Positions 16,149 through 24,280 of a DNA stretch of 39,322 bases are shown here, piece by piece. Origin of the DNA: Actinomycetes bacterium (GTDB lineage Bacteria > Actinomycetota > Acidimicrobiia > Acidimicrobiales > RAAP-2); assembly GCA_021837305.1 (NCBI GenBank), contig JAKBGV010000007.1, positions 1 through 39,322 on the forward strand, read 5' to 3'. The position numbers were made by a program, and so were the translations under genes. Under the pieces are notes generated by a model that was given only the letters and a program-made list of their open reading frames with translations, had not been told where the DNA came from and ran no database searches. How positions within the stretch are numbered: position 1 is the stretch's first letter; every line of letters begins with the position of its first letter.

Positions 16149-17161
16149 CGCGTACCGCACTCGTGCGTCGAGTGACCGGTACCCGGACCGGACGCCGCGC
16201 CGGTCGGGTCGGTGAGGTCTACGGTGCGAACGTGACCTCATCGGTGACGTCGGTGCCACTCCCTCGACGAGTCGCGGCGATCTGGCTCGGCGCGACCGTC
16301 GTGATCTTGCTGCTCACGCCACTCGCCGCCCCGCTGGGCGCCACTGAACGCGCTAGCGCGGCCGCCGTCCCGATATGTGCGCCGACCCAGCTACAGACCA
16401 TGGTCGTCTTCAACGGACCGGGCAACCCCGACGGGGACATCACGATCTCGAGCAACTCGTCGCACGCGTGCGCGCTGTCCGGCCGCCCAACGATCCACCT
16501 CTTCACGTCGTCGGAGCGCCCGCTCGCGTTCACCGAGACGCCCTACCGCTGGACACCGTCGCTCCCGATCCCCTCCGGTCCCATCGTCATATCGCCGAAC
16601 CGGCCGTGGGCCATCGTCGAGATGCGCTGGTGCGGCTTCTCGCCCGCACCACGTCGCATGACATTCTCGTTCCGCGGGTGGCGACACGCGCTTACGGTGG
16701 GGGCGCCGACCTTCGCGTCCTCGTTCTTTCGCCCACCGAGCTGCGCCAACGGTTCCGCGAACCGCATCGCGCTCGACGTCACCCGCAAACTCGGCCCGCG
16801 AGGGATAACCGGCCGCGTGCCGGTGGTGCACGTCACCCCGGCGTCGAACCTGCACGGTGGCGAGACCGTGATCGTGACGGTGCGGGGCTTCGACATCGGC
16901 GGAAAGTTCTTCATGTCCGAGTGTGCGACGGCGGCCGACGCCAACGAAGGCGGCTGCGGCGCGGAGCTCGCCGCCGAGCCCTTTGGCGTCACCGACGTCA
17001 CGGGTTCGGGTCGCATCACCTTCGTGCTATCGAGTCGTGCGGGTGTGCGACCTTATGACCCGAGCGACACCGTCGCGTGTCGACAGTCCTGCGTGCTCGT
17101 AGCCACGGGCGGCCTCAACAGCTCCTTCGCGATGGCGCCACTGCGCTTCGTTCGGCCCTAG
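16145..17161 (+). CDS. Exported protein, DUF4232-like domain fused to neocarzinostatin-like domain
   Basis: 338 residues from ATG 16145, which overlaps the lipoprotein stop (ATGA). An alternative GTG at 16232 would start closer to the signal-anchor (hydrophobic about residues 43-62, then an Ala-rich cleavage-like site). Residues about 75-215 form a DUF4232-like sandwich (ICAPTQLQTMVVFNG, ACALSGRPTIHLF). Residues about 225-338 match the neocarzinostatin apoprotein family: VTPASNLHGGETVIVTVRGF opening, a SECATAADANEGGCG two-Cys loop, VTDVTGSGRITFVL strand, a second Cys pair spaced by three residues (CRQSC), and a final F-A-M-A-P-L-R-F strand. The two Cys pairs correspond to the two disulfides of neocarzinostatin. 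No enediyne genes are nearby, so a chromophore-carrier role is not implied. Coupled with the DUF4232 lipoprotein. Confidence 0.8.
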   Translation: MTRTALVRRVTGTRTGRRAGRVGEVYGANVTSSVTSVPLPRRVAAIWLGATVVILLLTPLAAPLGATERASAAAVPICAPTQLQTMVVFNGPGNPDGDITISSNSSHACALSGRPTIHLFTSSERPLAFTETPYRWTPSLPIPSGPIVISPNRPWAIVEMRWCGFSPAPRRMTFSFRGWRHALTVGAPTFASSFFRPPSCANGSANRIALDVTRKLGPRGITGRVPVVHVTPASNLHGGETVIVTVRGFDIGGKFFMSECATAADANEGGCGAELAAEPFGVTDVTGSGRITFVLSSRAGVRPYDPSDTVACRQSCVLVATGGLNSSFAMAPLRFVRP

Positions 17162-17275
17162 CGTCGACGTTCGGACCGCAAACGCGCAGCCAACACCCCC
17201 GTGACACCACCATCGTTGTGGAGGGTGCCGTCACGCCGTACCGGGCGAGCTGCGGCATCGCCGGGACGCCTTTGC

Positions 17276-17302
17276 TTGACGAGGCGACGAGCCCGGTAAG
17301 GT
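17276..17302 (+). promoter_or_regulatory. Candidate promoter for the cupin isomerase
   Basis: TTGACG at 17276-17281 and TAAGGT at 17297-17302 are separated by 15 bp, shorter than ideal. They precede the isomerase start by about 95 bp, in the otherwise gene-free 17162-17395. Confidence 0.35.
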
Positions 17303-17395
17303 CCAAGCACGCGGCGATGCCGTGACCTGGTAGTGACGCCATCGACGCAGCGATGATCCATGAACCAACCGACCGACCAATGGAGGAGTTGGACT

Positions 17396-17764
17396 ATGAG
17401 TCTCACCGATGCAGAAGGACGAGTCTTCGACGAGCGTCCGTGGGGATCGTTCACCGTACTGGACGACACCATGGCCGATCACAAGGTCAAACGAATCGTC
17501 GTCAACGCGAATAAGCGCCTGAGCTACCAACGCCACGAGAAGCGCGCCGAGCACTGGTTCGTCGTCAGTGGCACGGCGACCGCAATCCTCGACGGCGAGA
17601 CGATCGAGCTAGGACCTGGTCAGAGCCTTGATATCAACATCGGTCAGGCGCACCGTTGCGAGAACCGCACGGACGTGCCGGTGGTCTTCATCGAGATCCA
17701 GACCGGCACCTACTTCGGTGAAGACGACATCGTTCGCCTCGAAGACGACTTTGGTCGGGTGTAG
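17396..17764 (+). CDS. Cupin-type mannose-6-phosphate isomerase (type II C-terminal domain only)
   Basis: 122 residues from ATG 17396, chosen for GGAGGAG at 17382-17388; the frame is open 12 codons further upstream without such a site. It is a single cupin barrel like the isomerase domain of bifunctional ManA/ManC enzymes, without the nucleotidyltransferase half. Key segments: RPWGSFTVLDD, then SYQRHEKRAEHWFVVSG with the metal-binding Gln/His/Glu set, IGQAHRCENRTDVPVVFIEIQTG, and GEDDIVRLEDDFGRV at the C-terminus, all characteristic. It should interconvert mannose-6-P and fructose-6-P with a bound metal. It heads a block that continues with a phosphomannomutase-like HAD, GH130 and glucose-6-P isomerase, a fitting context. 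Confidence 0.88.
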   Translation: MSLTDAEGRVFDERPWGSFTVLDDTMADHKVKRIVVNANKRLSYQRHEKRAEHWFVVSGTATAILDGETIELGPGQSLDINIGQAHRCENRTDVPVVFIEIQTGTYFGEDDIVRLEDDFGRV

Positions 17765-17852
17765 GGGTTCGTGCGCCAACGAAACGGCGGCGAGACGATG
17801 ACGAATCGAGCCACGTTCACGACGATGACGGTGGGGTGCCATACAACGCAGC

Positions 17853-17891
17853 GCGCGTCAACGGTAGCCTGCCCCTATCACCGTTGCGCGC
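17853..17891 (+). terminator. Hairpin after the cupin gene
   Basis: GCGCG-(T)-CAACGGT at 17853-17865 pairs with ACCGTTG-CGCGC at 17880-17891: 12 bp with one bulged T and a 14-nt loop. There is no following T-run, so it could be a non-classical terminator, a processing site or a protein-binding site. Apart from this, the gap 17765-18075 shows no gene; only the AAGGGGG ribosome site of the next gene is clear. Confidence 0.4.
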
Positions 17892-18075
17892 TTCGGATGA
17901 GTCGCGGGGCCGTTCGCGCACATTCGAAAGGTAGCCGTGCGTGGCCAGTTTCCTCGAGCAACGGGACTGAACGATTTCAGCCAGATGCAGCCGATCGAAC
18001 CCACAGAGCGATGTCCGAGCATGAGGCAACGCGCGACCGATAACAACGGATGAACGATACGCCAAGGGGGTGCAG

Positions 18076-18915
18076 GTGCCAAAGAGATCACACCAGCGAG
18101 TGAAGGAATCACCTGAGGAGAACCGCCGCACGAAGCGGCTCTTCGTGTTCGACCTGGATGGGACGCTCGCGCCGAGCAAGTCACCACTCGGCGCAGAGAT
18201 CGCCACCCTGCTCACCGCGTTACTGCGAACGATGAGCGTCGCGGTGATCTCGGGGGGCGCGTGGCCCCAATTCGAGAAACAGCTGCTCGCACAACTACAC
18301 AGCAACGAGCACTTCGAGCGACTCTTCCTGCTGCCGACCAACGGCACGCGATTCTTCCGCTACGACGAGGGTTGGCACGAACTGTACGCGGAGAACTTCA
18401 GTGACGACGAGCGCCAGACCATCATCACGTCGCTGCAACACGCGCTCGACGAATCCGGGTTCGCCGCCAGCAAAGTGTGGGGCGAGGCGATCGAGGACCG
18501 GGGCAGTCAGATCACCTTGTCGGTACTCGGTCAAGAAGCCCCCCTCGCCGAGAAGGAGGGCTGGGACCCCGACTTCGCTAAGCGCACCAAGATCATCGAG
18601 ATCCTCACCCCGCTCCTACCCGACTTCGCTATCCACATGGGTGGGACCACGTCGATCGATATCACGAAACCGGGCATCGATAAGGCCTACGGCATCGCGA
18701 AACTCACCGAGCAGCTCGGTGTCACCGTCGATGAGATGCTCTTCGCCGGCGACGCCATCTTCGAGGGCGGCAACGACTACCCGGTGCAAGTCGCCGGGGT
18801 CGACTCGATCCTGGTCTCGGGACCCGCCGAGACCGCCCGGGTCATCCAGACGGTGATCGCGTGTCTCGGCGACGGCTCCGAGCAGGTCAAGGCTCCGGCG
18901 GACCATCATGAGTGA
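18076..18915 (+). CDS. HAD-superfamily phosphomannomutase-like protein (eukaryotic PMM type)
   Basis: About 279 residues from GTG 18076, which has AAGGGGG five bases upstream; a GTG two codons earlier is possible. HAD motif I LFVFDLDGTLAPSK supplies the Asp nucleophile and Asp acid/base (DxD). The HAD-IIB cap region contains RGSQITLSVLGQEAP, and MGGTTSIDITKPGIDKAYGI and FAGDAIFEGGNDYPV follow. These align by eye with human PMM2 segments ([20 protein letters not shown] and FFGDKTMPGGNDHEI). PMM2-type enzymes interconvert mannose-1-P and mannose-6-P. Most bacteria use the unrelated alpha-D-phosphohexomutase family, so this type is notable. A sugar-phosphate phosphatase role is the main alternative. 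Its 3' end overlaps the GH130 gene by 8 bp, and the mannose-6-P isomerase precedes it. Confidence 0.78.
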   Translation: MPKRSHQRVKESPEENRRTKRLFVFDLDGTLAPSKSPLGAEIATLLTALLRTMSVAVISGGAWPQFEKQLLAQLHSNEHFERLFLLPTNGTRFFRYDEGWHELYAENFSDDERQTIITSLQHALDESGFAASKVWGEAIEDRGSQITLSVLGQEAPLAEKEGWDPDFAKRTKIIEILTPLLPDFAIHMGGTTSIDITKPGIDKAYGIAKLTEQLGVTVDEMLFAGDAIFEGGNDYPVQVAGVDSILVSGPAETARVIQTVIACLGDGSEQVKAPADHHE

Positions 18916-20017
18916 CTTCACCCTGCGTCCACTCGACCTCGTCATCGAGCCCGAGGCGGGAAACCCCCACGAGGTCGAAGGCGTGCTCAACCCCGCCGCC
19001 GCTCGCGGCCCCGACGGCGAGCTCTACCTGTTCCCTCGCATCGTCGCGGCGGGCAACTACTCACGTATCGGCATCATGAGGGTCGTCTTCGACGACGAGG
19101 GCGAACCACGGGGGGTCGAGCGCCTCGGAGTCGCACTCGAGCCCGAGGCGCCCTACGAGCTTCACCCCGACGGCGGCGGCTGTGAGGACCCTCGAATCAA
19201 CTACGTCGAACCACTGCGGCGCTACGTGATGACCTATACGGCATTTTCCCCCGATGGCCCACGGATCGCCCTCGCGATCTCCAAGGACCTGCTCACGTGG
19301 CAACGACTGGGACTCGCCACCTTCGAACCCCACGAGCACATTGATTTCGAAGGCGTCGACAACAAAGACGCCGTGTGCTTCCCCGTCGCCATCCCGAATC
19401 CCTCGGACCGGCCGGAGCTCGCCATCCTGCACCGACCACTGTTCCCGGGGACCCGAGCCGAAGAGATCAGCGCGGCCGACGGCAGTCACGTCGTGGACGA
19501 GTATCGCGAATGCATCTGGATCTCCTACAGCACGATGCCGTTCTCGGGCATGGACCCGGCCCAGCTCCTCACCTTCACGTCGCACCACCGACTCGCGACG
19601 CCCGTGTCGTCGTGGGAACACCTCAAGATCGGGAGCGGTACCCCGCCGATCATGTGCCGTCACGGCTGGCTCGTCATGTATCACGGGGTGAGTGATGTCC
19701 CCGACCCGACGACTGGCACTGATCGCCTCACGTACGCGGCCGGAGCCATGGTCCTCTCCTTGGAGCACCCGAGCGAGATCCTCTACCGGACCCCGCAGCC
19801 CCTTCTCACACCCGAACCGTCGAGCGGACCACGCGCCACGCCGGCGGACGTCGTCTTCCCCACCGGGATCGACCGACGCGACGACATCGGCCAGCCCGAT
19901 CGCTACGACATCTACTACGGGTTGAACGACTACCGGATCGGTGTCGCGCGGCTCGACGTGCCCCAGGAACTGCCCGACGCCTCCGACGCGATCGACGCCT
20001 CGGAGACCGCCGCGTGA
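18908..20017 (+). CDS. GH130-family glycoside phosphorylase-like protein
   Basis: 369 residues. The five-bladed beta-propeller family GH130 is indicated by NPAAARGPDGELYLFPRIV near the start, GGCEDPRINYV (the conserved E-D-P-R), SKDLLTWQRLG, NKDAVCFP, the GSGTPPIMCRHGWLVMYHG block that binds phosphate and sugar, and a late YYGLNDYRIGVARLDV strand. Characterised GH130 enzymes split beta-mannosides with phosphate to give alpha-mannose-1-P; some subfamilies are hydrolases, so the activity here is inferred. No signal peptide, so it is cytoplasmic. It overlaps the phosphomannomutase-like gene by 8 bp (ATG 18908), implying co-expression with the enzyme expected to use mannose-1-P. The C-terminal Asp/Ala-rich tail looks disordered. 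Confidence 0.85.
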   Translation: MSDFTLRPLDLVIEPEAGNPHEVEGVLNPAAARGPDGELYLFPRIVAAGNYSRIGIMRVVFDDEGEPRGVERLGVALEPEAPYELHPDGGGCEDPRINYVEPLRRYVMTYTAFSPDGPRIALAISKDLLTWQRLGLATFEPHEHIDFEGVDNKDAVCFPVAIPNPSDRPELAILHRPLFPGTRAEEISAADGSHVVDEYRECIWISYSTMPFSGMDPAQLLTFTSHHRLATPVSSWEHLKIGSGTPPIMCRHGWLVMYHGVSDVPDPTTGTDRLTYAAGAMVLSLEHPSEILYRTPQPLLTPEPSSGPRATPADVVFPTGIDRRDDIGQPDRYDIYYGLNDYRIGVARLDVPQELPDASDAIDASETAA

Positions 20018-20038
20018 CCCGAAGGACCAATGACCGAA

Positions 20039-20060
20039 GCGACGAGGAGCGACTCGTCGC
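20039..20060 (+). terminator. Hairpin between GH130 and pgi
   Basis: GCGACGAG (20039-20046) and CTCGTCGC (20053-20060) form an 8-bp perfect stem with a 6-nt loop, followed by a pyrimidine-rich stretch. It begins 21 bp after the GH130 stop. Likely a terminator or attenuator separating the mannose genes from the pgi group, though the T-run is poor. Confidence 0.4.
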
Positions 20061-20070
20061 TCGCTCGTTC

Positions 20071-20076
20071 TACTGT
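20071..20076 (+). promoter_or_regulatory. Candidate -10 box for pgi
   Basis: TACTGT matches TANNNT, just after the hairpin and 40 bp before the pgi start. It would give pgi-gnd-zwf an internal promoter with a leader of about 34 nt. No -35 match is seen. Confidence 0.35.
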
Positions 20077-20116
20077 CGAGTCGTGACGCTTCGACTTCGA
20101 CCATGAAGGGACCATC

Positions 20117-21754
20117 GTGACGCCAGCCCCACTTCAAGATCGTCCAGCTTGGCGAGCACTCGAAGCCCACGTTGAGACCATCGGACAACGCCACCTGCGT
20201 CAGCTCTTCGAGCAGGACCCCGAACGTGGTCGGCGTCTTCGAGCGCAGGCGGCGGGGATCTATCTGGACTACTCGAAGAACCGGATCACCGACGAGACGC
20301 TGGAACTACTCCTGCAGCTCGCGCGTGAATCCGACCTCGCCGAACGACGCGACGCGATGTTTCGCGGCGACCGCATCAACGTCTCCGAAGACCGCGCCGT
20401 CTTGCACGTCGCGCTTCGAATGCCCCGCGAGTCGTCCCTCGTCGTCGACGACGTCGACGTGGTCGGCGAGGTTCACGCGGTGCTCGATCGAATGACCGAC
20501 TTCGCCACCCGGGTCCGTTCGGGCCAGTGGCGGGGCTTCACCGGCCGGTCCATCAAAAACGTCGTGAACATCGGGATCGGCGGATCGGACCTCGGCCCCG
20601 TGATGGCCTACGAAGCCCTTCGCTTCTACAGCCAGCGCGACCTGACCTTCCGCTTCGTCTCCAACGTCGACAGCGACGATTTCGTCGAGGCGGTGCGCGA
20701 CCTCGACGCCGCCGAGACACTGTTCATCATCTCCTCCAAGACCTTCACCACGGTGGAGACGCTCACCAACGCGCATTCCGCCAGGGCGTGGCTCCTCGAG
20801 CGGCTTGGCGACGACGCGGCCGTCGCCAAGCACTTCGTCGCCGTGTCGACCAACGCGGAGCAGGTCGCAGCCTTCGGCATCGACACCGCGAACATGTTCG
20901 GCTTCTGGGACTGGGTCGGTGGGCGTTACTCGATGACGTCGGCCATCGGGCTCTCGACGATGCTCGCAATCGGTCCCGACGCCTACGCCGAGCTCCTGTC
21001 GGGTTTCCACGAGATGGACGAGCACTTCCGCCTCGCGCCCTTCAAGGAGAACCTCCCGGTCCTGATGGGTCTGCTCGGGGTGTGGAACCGCAACTTCCTC
21101 GGCTGTACCACCGTCGGGGTCATGCCCTACGACCAGTACCTGAAACGACTGCCGGCGTACCTCCAGCAGCTGACGATGGAGTCCAATGGCAAACACGTGA
21201 CCCTCGAGGGTGCCACCGTGGACTACCAGACCGGACCCGTCTACTGGGGCGAGCCCGGCACCAACGGCCAGCACAGCTTCTATCAGCTCATCCATCAAGG
21301 CACGTCGATCATCCCCGTCGACATCATCGGCTTCGCACGGAGCCTGAACCCACTCGGTGACCACCACGACATCTTGAGCGCGAACGTCTTCGCCCAGGCC
21401 GAAGCGCTCGCCTTCGGCAAGACCGCCGACGAGGTCCGTCGCGACGCCGGTCCCGAGCGAGTGGTCGCGCACCGCGTCATGGAGGGGAACCGGCCCACCA
21501 ACGTCCTGCTCGCGGAGATCCTGACGCCGAAGCTGCTCGGTTCACTCATCGCGCTCTACGAGCACGCGGTCTTCACCCAGGGTGCGATCTGGGGGATCGA
21601 CTCCTTTGACCAGTGGGGGGTCGAACTGGGCAAGGCACTCGCCAGTGCGATTGTCCCCGAACTCACCGGCGACGCGCCGGTCCTCAACCACGACTCGTCC
21701 ACGAACGCGTTGATCGAGCACTATCGAGCACTCAACGGAAGGGGATCCTCATGA
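20117..21754 (+). CDS. pgi: Glucose-6-phosphate isomerase
   Basis: 545 residues, normal for bacterial PGI. It interconverts fructose-6-P and glucose-6-P in the cytoplasm. Visible signatures: [18 protein letters not shown] (phosphosugar-binding SIS domain), [27 protein letters not shown] (family signature 1), [19 protein letters not shown] with the catalytic Glu and His region, and [13 protein letters not shown] (signature 2, with the catalytic Lys). The GTG start at 20117 follows GAAGGGACC. The stop overlaps the gnd start (ATGA), so glucose-6-P isomerase and the pentose phosphate enzymes form one coupled unit, which suggests fructose-6-P is fed into the oxidative branch. Confidence 0.96.
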   Translation: MTPAPLQDRPAWRALEAHVETIGQRHLRQLFEQDPERGRRLRAQAAGIYLDYSKNRITDETLELLLQLARESDLAERRDAMFRGDRINVSEDRAVLHVALRMPRESSLVVDDVDVVGEVHAVLDRMTDFATRVRSGQWRGFTGRSIKNVVNIGIGGSDLGPVMAYEALRFYSQRDLTFRFVSNVDSDDFVEAVRDLDAAETLFIISSKTFTTVETLTNAHSARAWLLERLGDDAAVAKHFVAVSTNAEQVAAFGIDTANMFGFWDWVGGRYSMTSAIGLSTMLAIGPDAYAELLSGFHEMDEHFRLAPFKENLPVLMGLLGVWNRNFLGCTTVGVMPYDQYLKRLPAYLQQLTMESNGKHVTLEGATVDYQTGPVYWGEPGTNGQHSFYQLIHQGTSIIPVDIIGFARSLNPLGDHHDILSANVFAQAEALAFGKTADEVRRDAGPERVVAHRVMEGNRPTNVLLAEILTPKLLGSLIALYEHAVFTQGAIWGIDSFDQWGVELGKALASAIVPELTGDAPVLNHDSSTNALIEHYRALNGRGSS

Positions 21755-22782
21755 CCACGGAATCGCCAATGCAGTTAGGCATGATTGGACTCGGGCGCAT
21801 GGGGGCGAACATCGTTCGCCGACTGACCCGCGACGGTCACCACTGCGTGGCCTACGACGTCAATCCCGATGCCGTGACCGCGCTGGAACCCGAGGGTGTC
21901 GTCGGTGCCACGTCGATCGAGGACCTCGTCGCCAAGCTCGACGCACCGCGGACGGTCTGGCTCATGTTGCCGGCGGCGATCACGGGCGACACCGTGACTC
22001 AACTGTTCGACCACCTCGAACCCGGCGACGTCGTGATCGACGGCGGCAACTCCTACTACCAGGACGACATCGTCCGTTCGAGAGCGCTCGCCACCCGCAA
22101 CATTCATTACGTGGACTGTGGGACGAGCGGTGGCGTCTGGGGCCTCGAGCGGGGCTACAGCCTGATGATCGGAGGCGAGACTGTGGTGGTGAACCGACTC
22201 GAACCGCTCTTTCGCTCGATCAGCCCCGGCGACGACGGTGTCGTGGCGACGGCGGCGCGATCGGGACGGCCCGGCACCGCGACCAGCGGTTACCTGCACT
22301 GCGGACCGAACGGCGCCGGTCACTTCGTCAAGATGGTGCACAACGGCATCGAATACGGCATGATGGCGTCGATCGCCGAGGGCCTCAGCATCCTCAAACA
22401 CGCGAACGCGGGCACGGCCGAGGTCGAGGCCGACGCCGAGACGACGCCGATGCGCAATCCTGAGTTCTACGCCTACGACATCGACGTCGCCGAGGTCGCC
22501 GAGGTCTGGCGGCACGGTTCGGTCATCAGCTCGTGGCTGATGGACCTGACCGCCGACGCACTCGCCGGATCGCCCGAGCTGAGCGAGTTCAGCGGTCGGG
22601 TCTCCGATTCGGGCGAGGGCCGCTGGACCGTGCAGGCCGCGATCGACGAGTCGGTCCCCGCGCCCGTGATCAGCGCCGCGCTCTGGCAACGTTACGAATC
22701 GCGCGAGCGCGGTCAGTTCACCGCGAAGATCCTCTCGGCCATGCGCTCGGAGTTCGGCGGCCACGTCGAAAAGCCGTCGTGA
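21751..22782 (+). CDS. gnd: Decarboxylating 6-phosphogluconate dehydrogenase, short NAD-type
   Basis: 343 residues from ATG 21751, overlapping the pgi stop. The N-terminal Rossmann motif is [15 protein letters not shown]; then [36 protein letters not shown] for substrate binding, and [21 protein letters not shown] with the catalytic Lys and Asn. The C-terminal domain is about 120 residues, so this is the short form (about 300-340 residues; the classical NADP enzyme is about 470), which in characterised cases prefers NAD. It oxidises 6-phosphogluconate to ribulose-5-P and CO2. It lies between pgi and zwf. No 6-phosphogluconolactonase gene sits between zwf and gnd, so that step must be encoded elsewhere or be spontaneous. 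Confidence 0.94.
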   Translation: MTTESPMQLGMIGLGRMGANIVRRLTRDGHHCVAYDVNPDAVTALEPEGVVGATSIEDLVAKLDAPRTVWLMLPAAITGDTVTQLFDHLEPGDVVIDGGNSYYQDDIVRSRALATRNIHYVDCGTSGGVWGLERGYSLMIGGETVVVNRLEPLFRSISPGDDGVVATAARSGRPGTATSGYLHCGPNGAGHFVKMVHNGIEYGMMASIAEGLSILKHANAGTAEVEADAETTPMRNPEFYAYDIDVAEVAEVWRHGSVISSWLMDLTADALAGSPELSEFSGRVSDSGEGRWTVQAAIDESVPAPVISAALWQRYESRERGQFTAKILSAMRSEFGGHVEKPS

Positions 22783-22834
22783 CGATGAACCCGCCTCGAA
22801 CCTCGTGGGTCCTCCGATCGGGCGATCTTCTCCA

Positions 22835-24280
22835 GTGAGCACCCACCCCATCGAGACAGACGTCGAAGTCCCCACGAGTTACATCATCGTGCTCTTCGGT
22901 GCGACGGGCGACCTCGCACGACGCAAGATCATCCCGGGGCTCTACCACCTGGCCCTGGCCGGGTTGCTCCCGAAGGACTACCGGATCATCGGGTCGGCCC
23001 CGGCGGCCTTCGCCCTCTCGAGCGATGCTTTCCGTTCGTTCGCGCACGATTCAATCGACGAATTCGGCGAGCTCGCCCCCGACGGCGACGTCTGGGATTC
23101 CTTCGTCGCGTCGCTCTCGTTCGCCGAATCATCGGCGCAGGACGGGTCGGCACTCCTCGCCGCCGTCGAGGACGCCGAAACGGCCATCGGCGGCGACGTC
23201 AACCGTCTGTTCCACCTCGCGGTCCCACCCGATGCGGTCCTGGGTCTGGTGACCATGCTGGGCGCCTCGGACCTCCGTCACAACGCCCGCATAATCCTCG
23301 AGAAACCCTTCGGCGTGGACCTCGCCTCGGCGAAGGAGCTCAACACCGTCATCAAGGCGAACTTCGAAGAGACCCAGGTCTTTCGCATCGACCACTTCCT
23401 CGGTAAGGAGTCAATCGACAACATCCTCGCCCTGCGGTTCGCCAATCGGTTCTTCGAACCCCTGTGGAACCGCGACCACGTCCGCTACGTCCAGATCGAC
23501 GTCCCCGAGACACTCACGATTGAGGGTCGTGGCGCGTTCTACGAAGGAACCGGCGCCTTTCGCGACATGGTCGTGAGCCACCTGTTCCAGGTGCTGGGCT
23601 TCATCGCGATGGAACAACCGACCTCACTCGAGGCGCGGCCGCTGCGCGATGAGGTCCACAAGGTGTTCGAGACCTTGCGGCCCATCAACCCGGCCCACGT
23701 CGTCCGCGGCCAGTACGACGGCTACCGCAACGAAGCCGGCGTCGCGCGCGACTCATCGACCGAGACGTTTGTCGCCATTCGCGCCGAGATTGAGAACACC
23801 CGCTGGAAGGGCGTGCCCTTCTACCTGCGCACCGGCAAGGCCCTCGCCGAGAGTCGTCAGGTGATCACCATCGGCTTCGAGGAGCCGGTCATGCGACTCT
23901 TCCCCCTCGCCAAGGGAGCACCGGCTAACCGTGGTAACCGACTCGTCGTCGATTTCGCCGACCCGGGATCGATCCACGCGCACTTCTTCGCCAAGCAGCC
24001 CGGCCCCGAGATGCGCCTCGACGCCGCGGAGATGACGTTCAACTACGCGGGTTCCTTCCAAAAGGCCCACCACCTCGAGGCGTACGAGTATCTGATCCTC
24101 GAGGCGATGTTGGGCAAGCGCACGCTCTTCACTCGCTCCGACGGCATCGAACGGCTCTGGGAGGTGAGCGCGGACCTGCTCGCGTCGCCACCGCCGGTCG
24201 AGCCCTACGCCAAGGGTTCGTGGGGGCCCGCGTCCGCGACCGAACTCATCGCCCCGAACACGTGGTGCCTGCCCGAATGA
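22835..24280 (+). CDS. zwf: Glucose-6-phosphate 1-dehydrogenase
   Basis: About 481 residues from GTG 22835; another GTG ten codons upstream is possible and no ribosome site decides. The cofactor motif FGATGDLARRKIIPGLYHL is near the N-terminus, and RIDHFLGKESIDNIL contains the active-site His and Lys signature of G6PD. EKPFGVDLASAKELN and FYLRTGKAL also match, as does the length. The enzyme oxidises glucose-6-P to 6-phosphogluconolactone, forming NADPH. It follows gnd by about 50 bp and is coupled to the following HAD gene through an ATGA overlap. Confidence 0.96.
   Translation: MSTHPIETDVEVPTSYIIVLFGATGDLARRKIIPGLYHLALAGLLPKDYRIIGSAPAAFALSSDAFRSFAHDSIDEFGELAPDGDVWDSFVASLSFAESSAQDGSALLAAVEDAETAIGGDVNRLFHLAVPPDAVLGLVTMLGASDLRHNARIILEKPFGVDLASAKELNTVIKANFEETQVFRIDHFLGKESIDNILALRFANRFFEPLWNRDHVRYVQIDVPETLTIEGRGAFYEGTGAFRDMVVSHLFQVLGFIAMEQPTSLEARPLRDEVHKVFETLRPINPAHVVRGQYDGYRNEAGVARDSSTETFVAIRAEIENTRWKGVPFYLRTGKALAESRQVITIGFEEPVMRLFPLAKGAPANRGNRLVVDFADPGSIHAHFFAKQPGPEMRLDAAEMTFNYAGSFQKAHHLEAYEYLILEAMLGKRTLFTRSDGIERLWEVSADLLASPPPVEPYAKGSWGPASATELIAPNTWCLPE

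Noticed and set aside
16145..17161. Enediyne antibiotic cluster suggested by the neocarzinostatin-like domain
   Set aside because: No polyketide synthase, enediyne tailoring or resistance genes occur nearby; the haloacid dehalogenase and ABC genes are generic.
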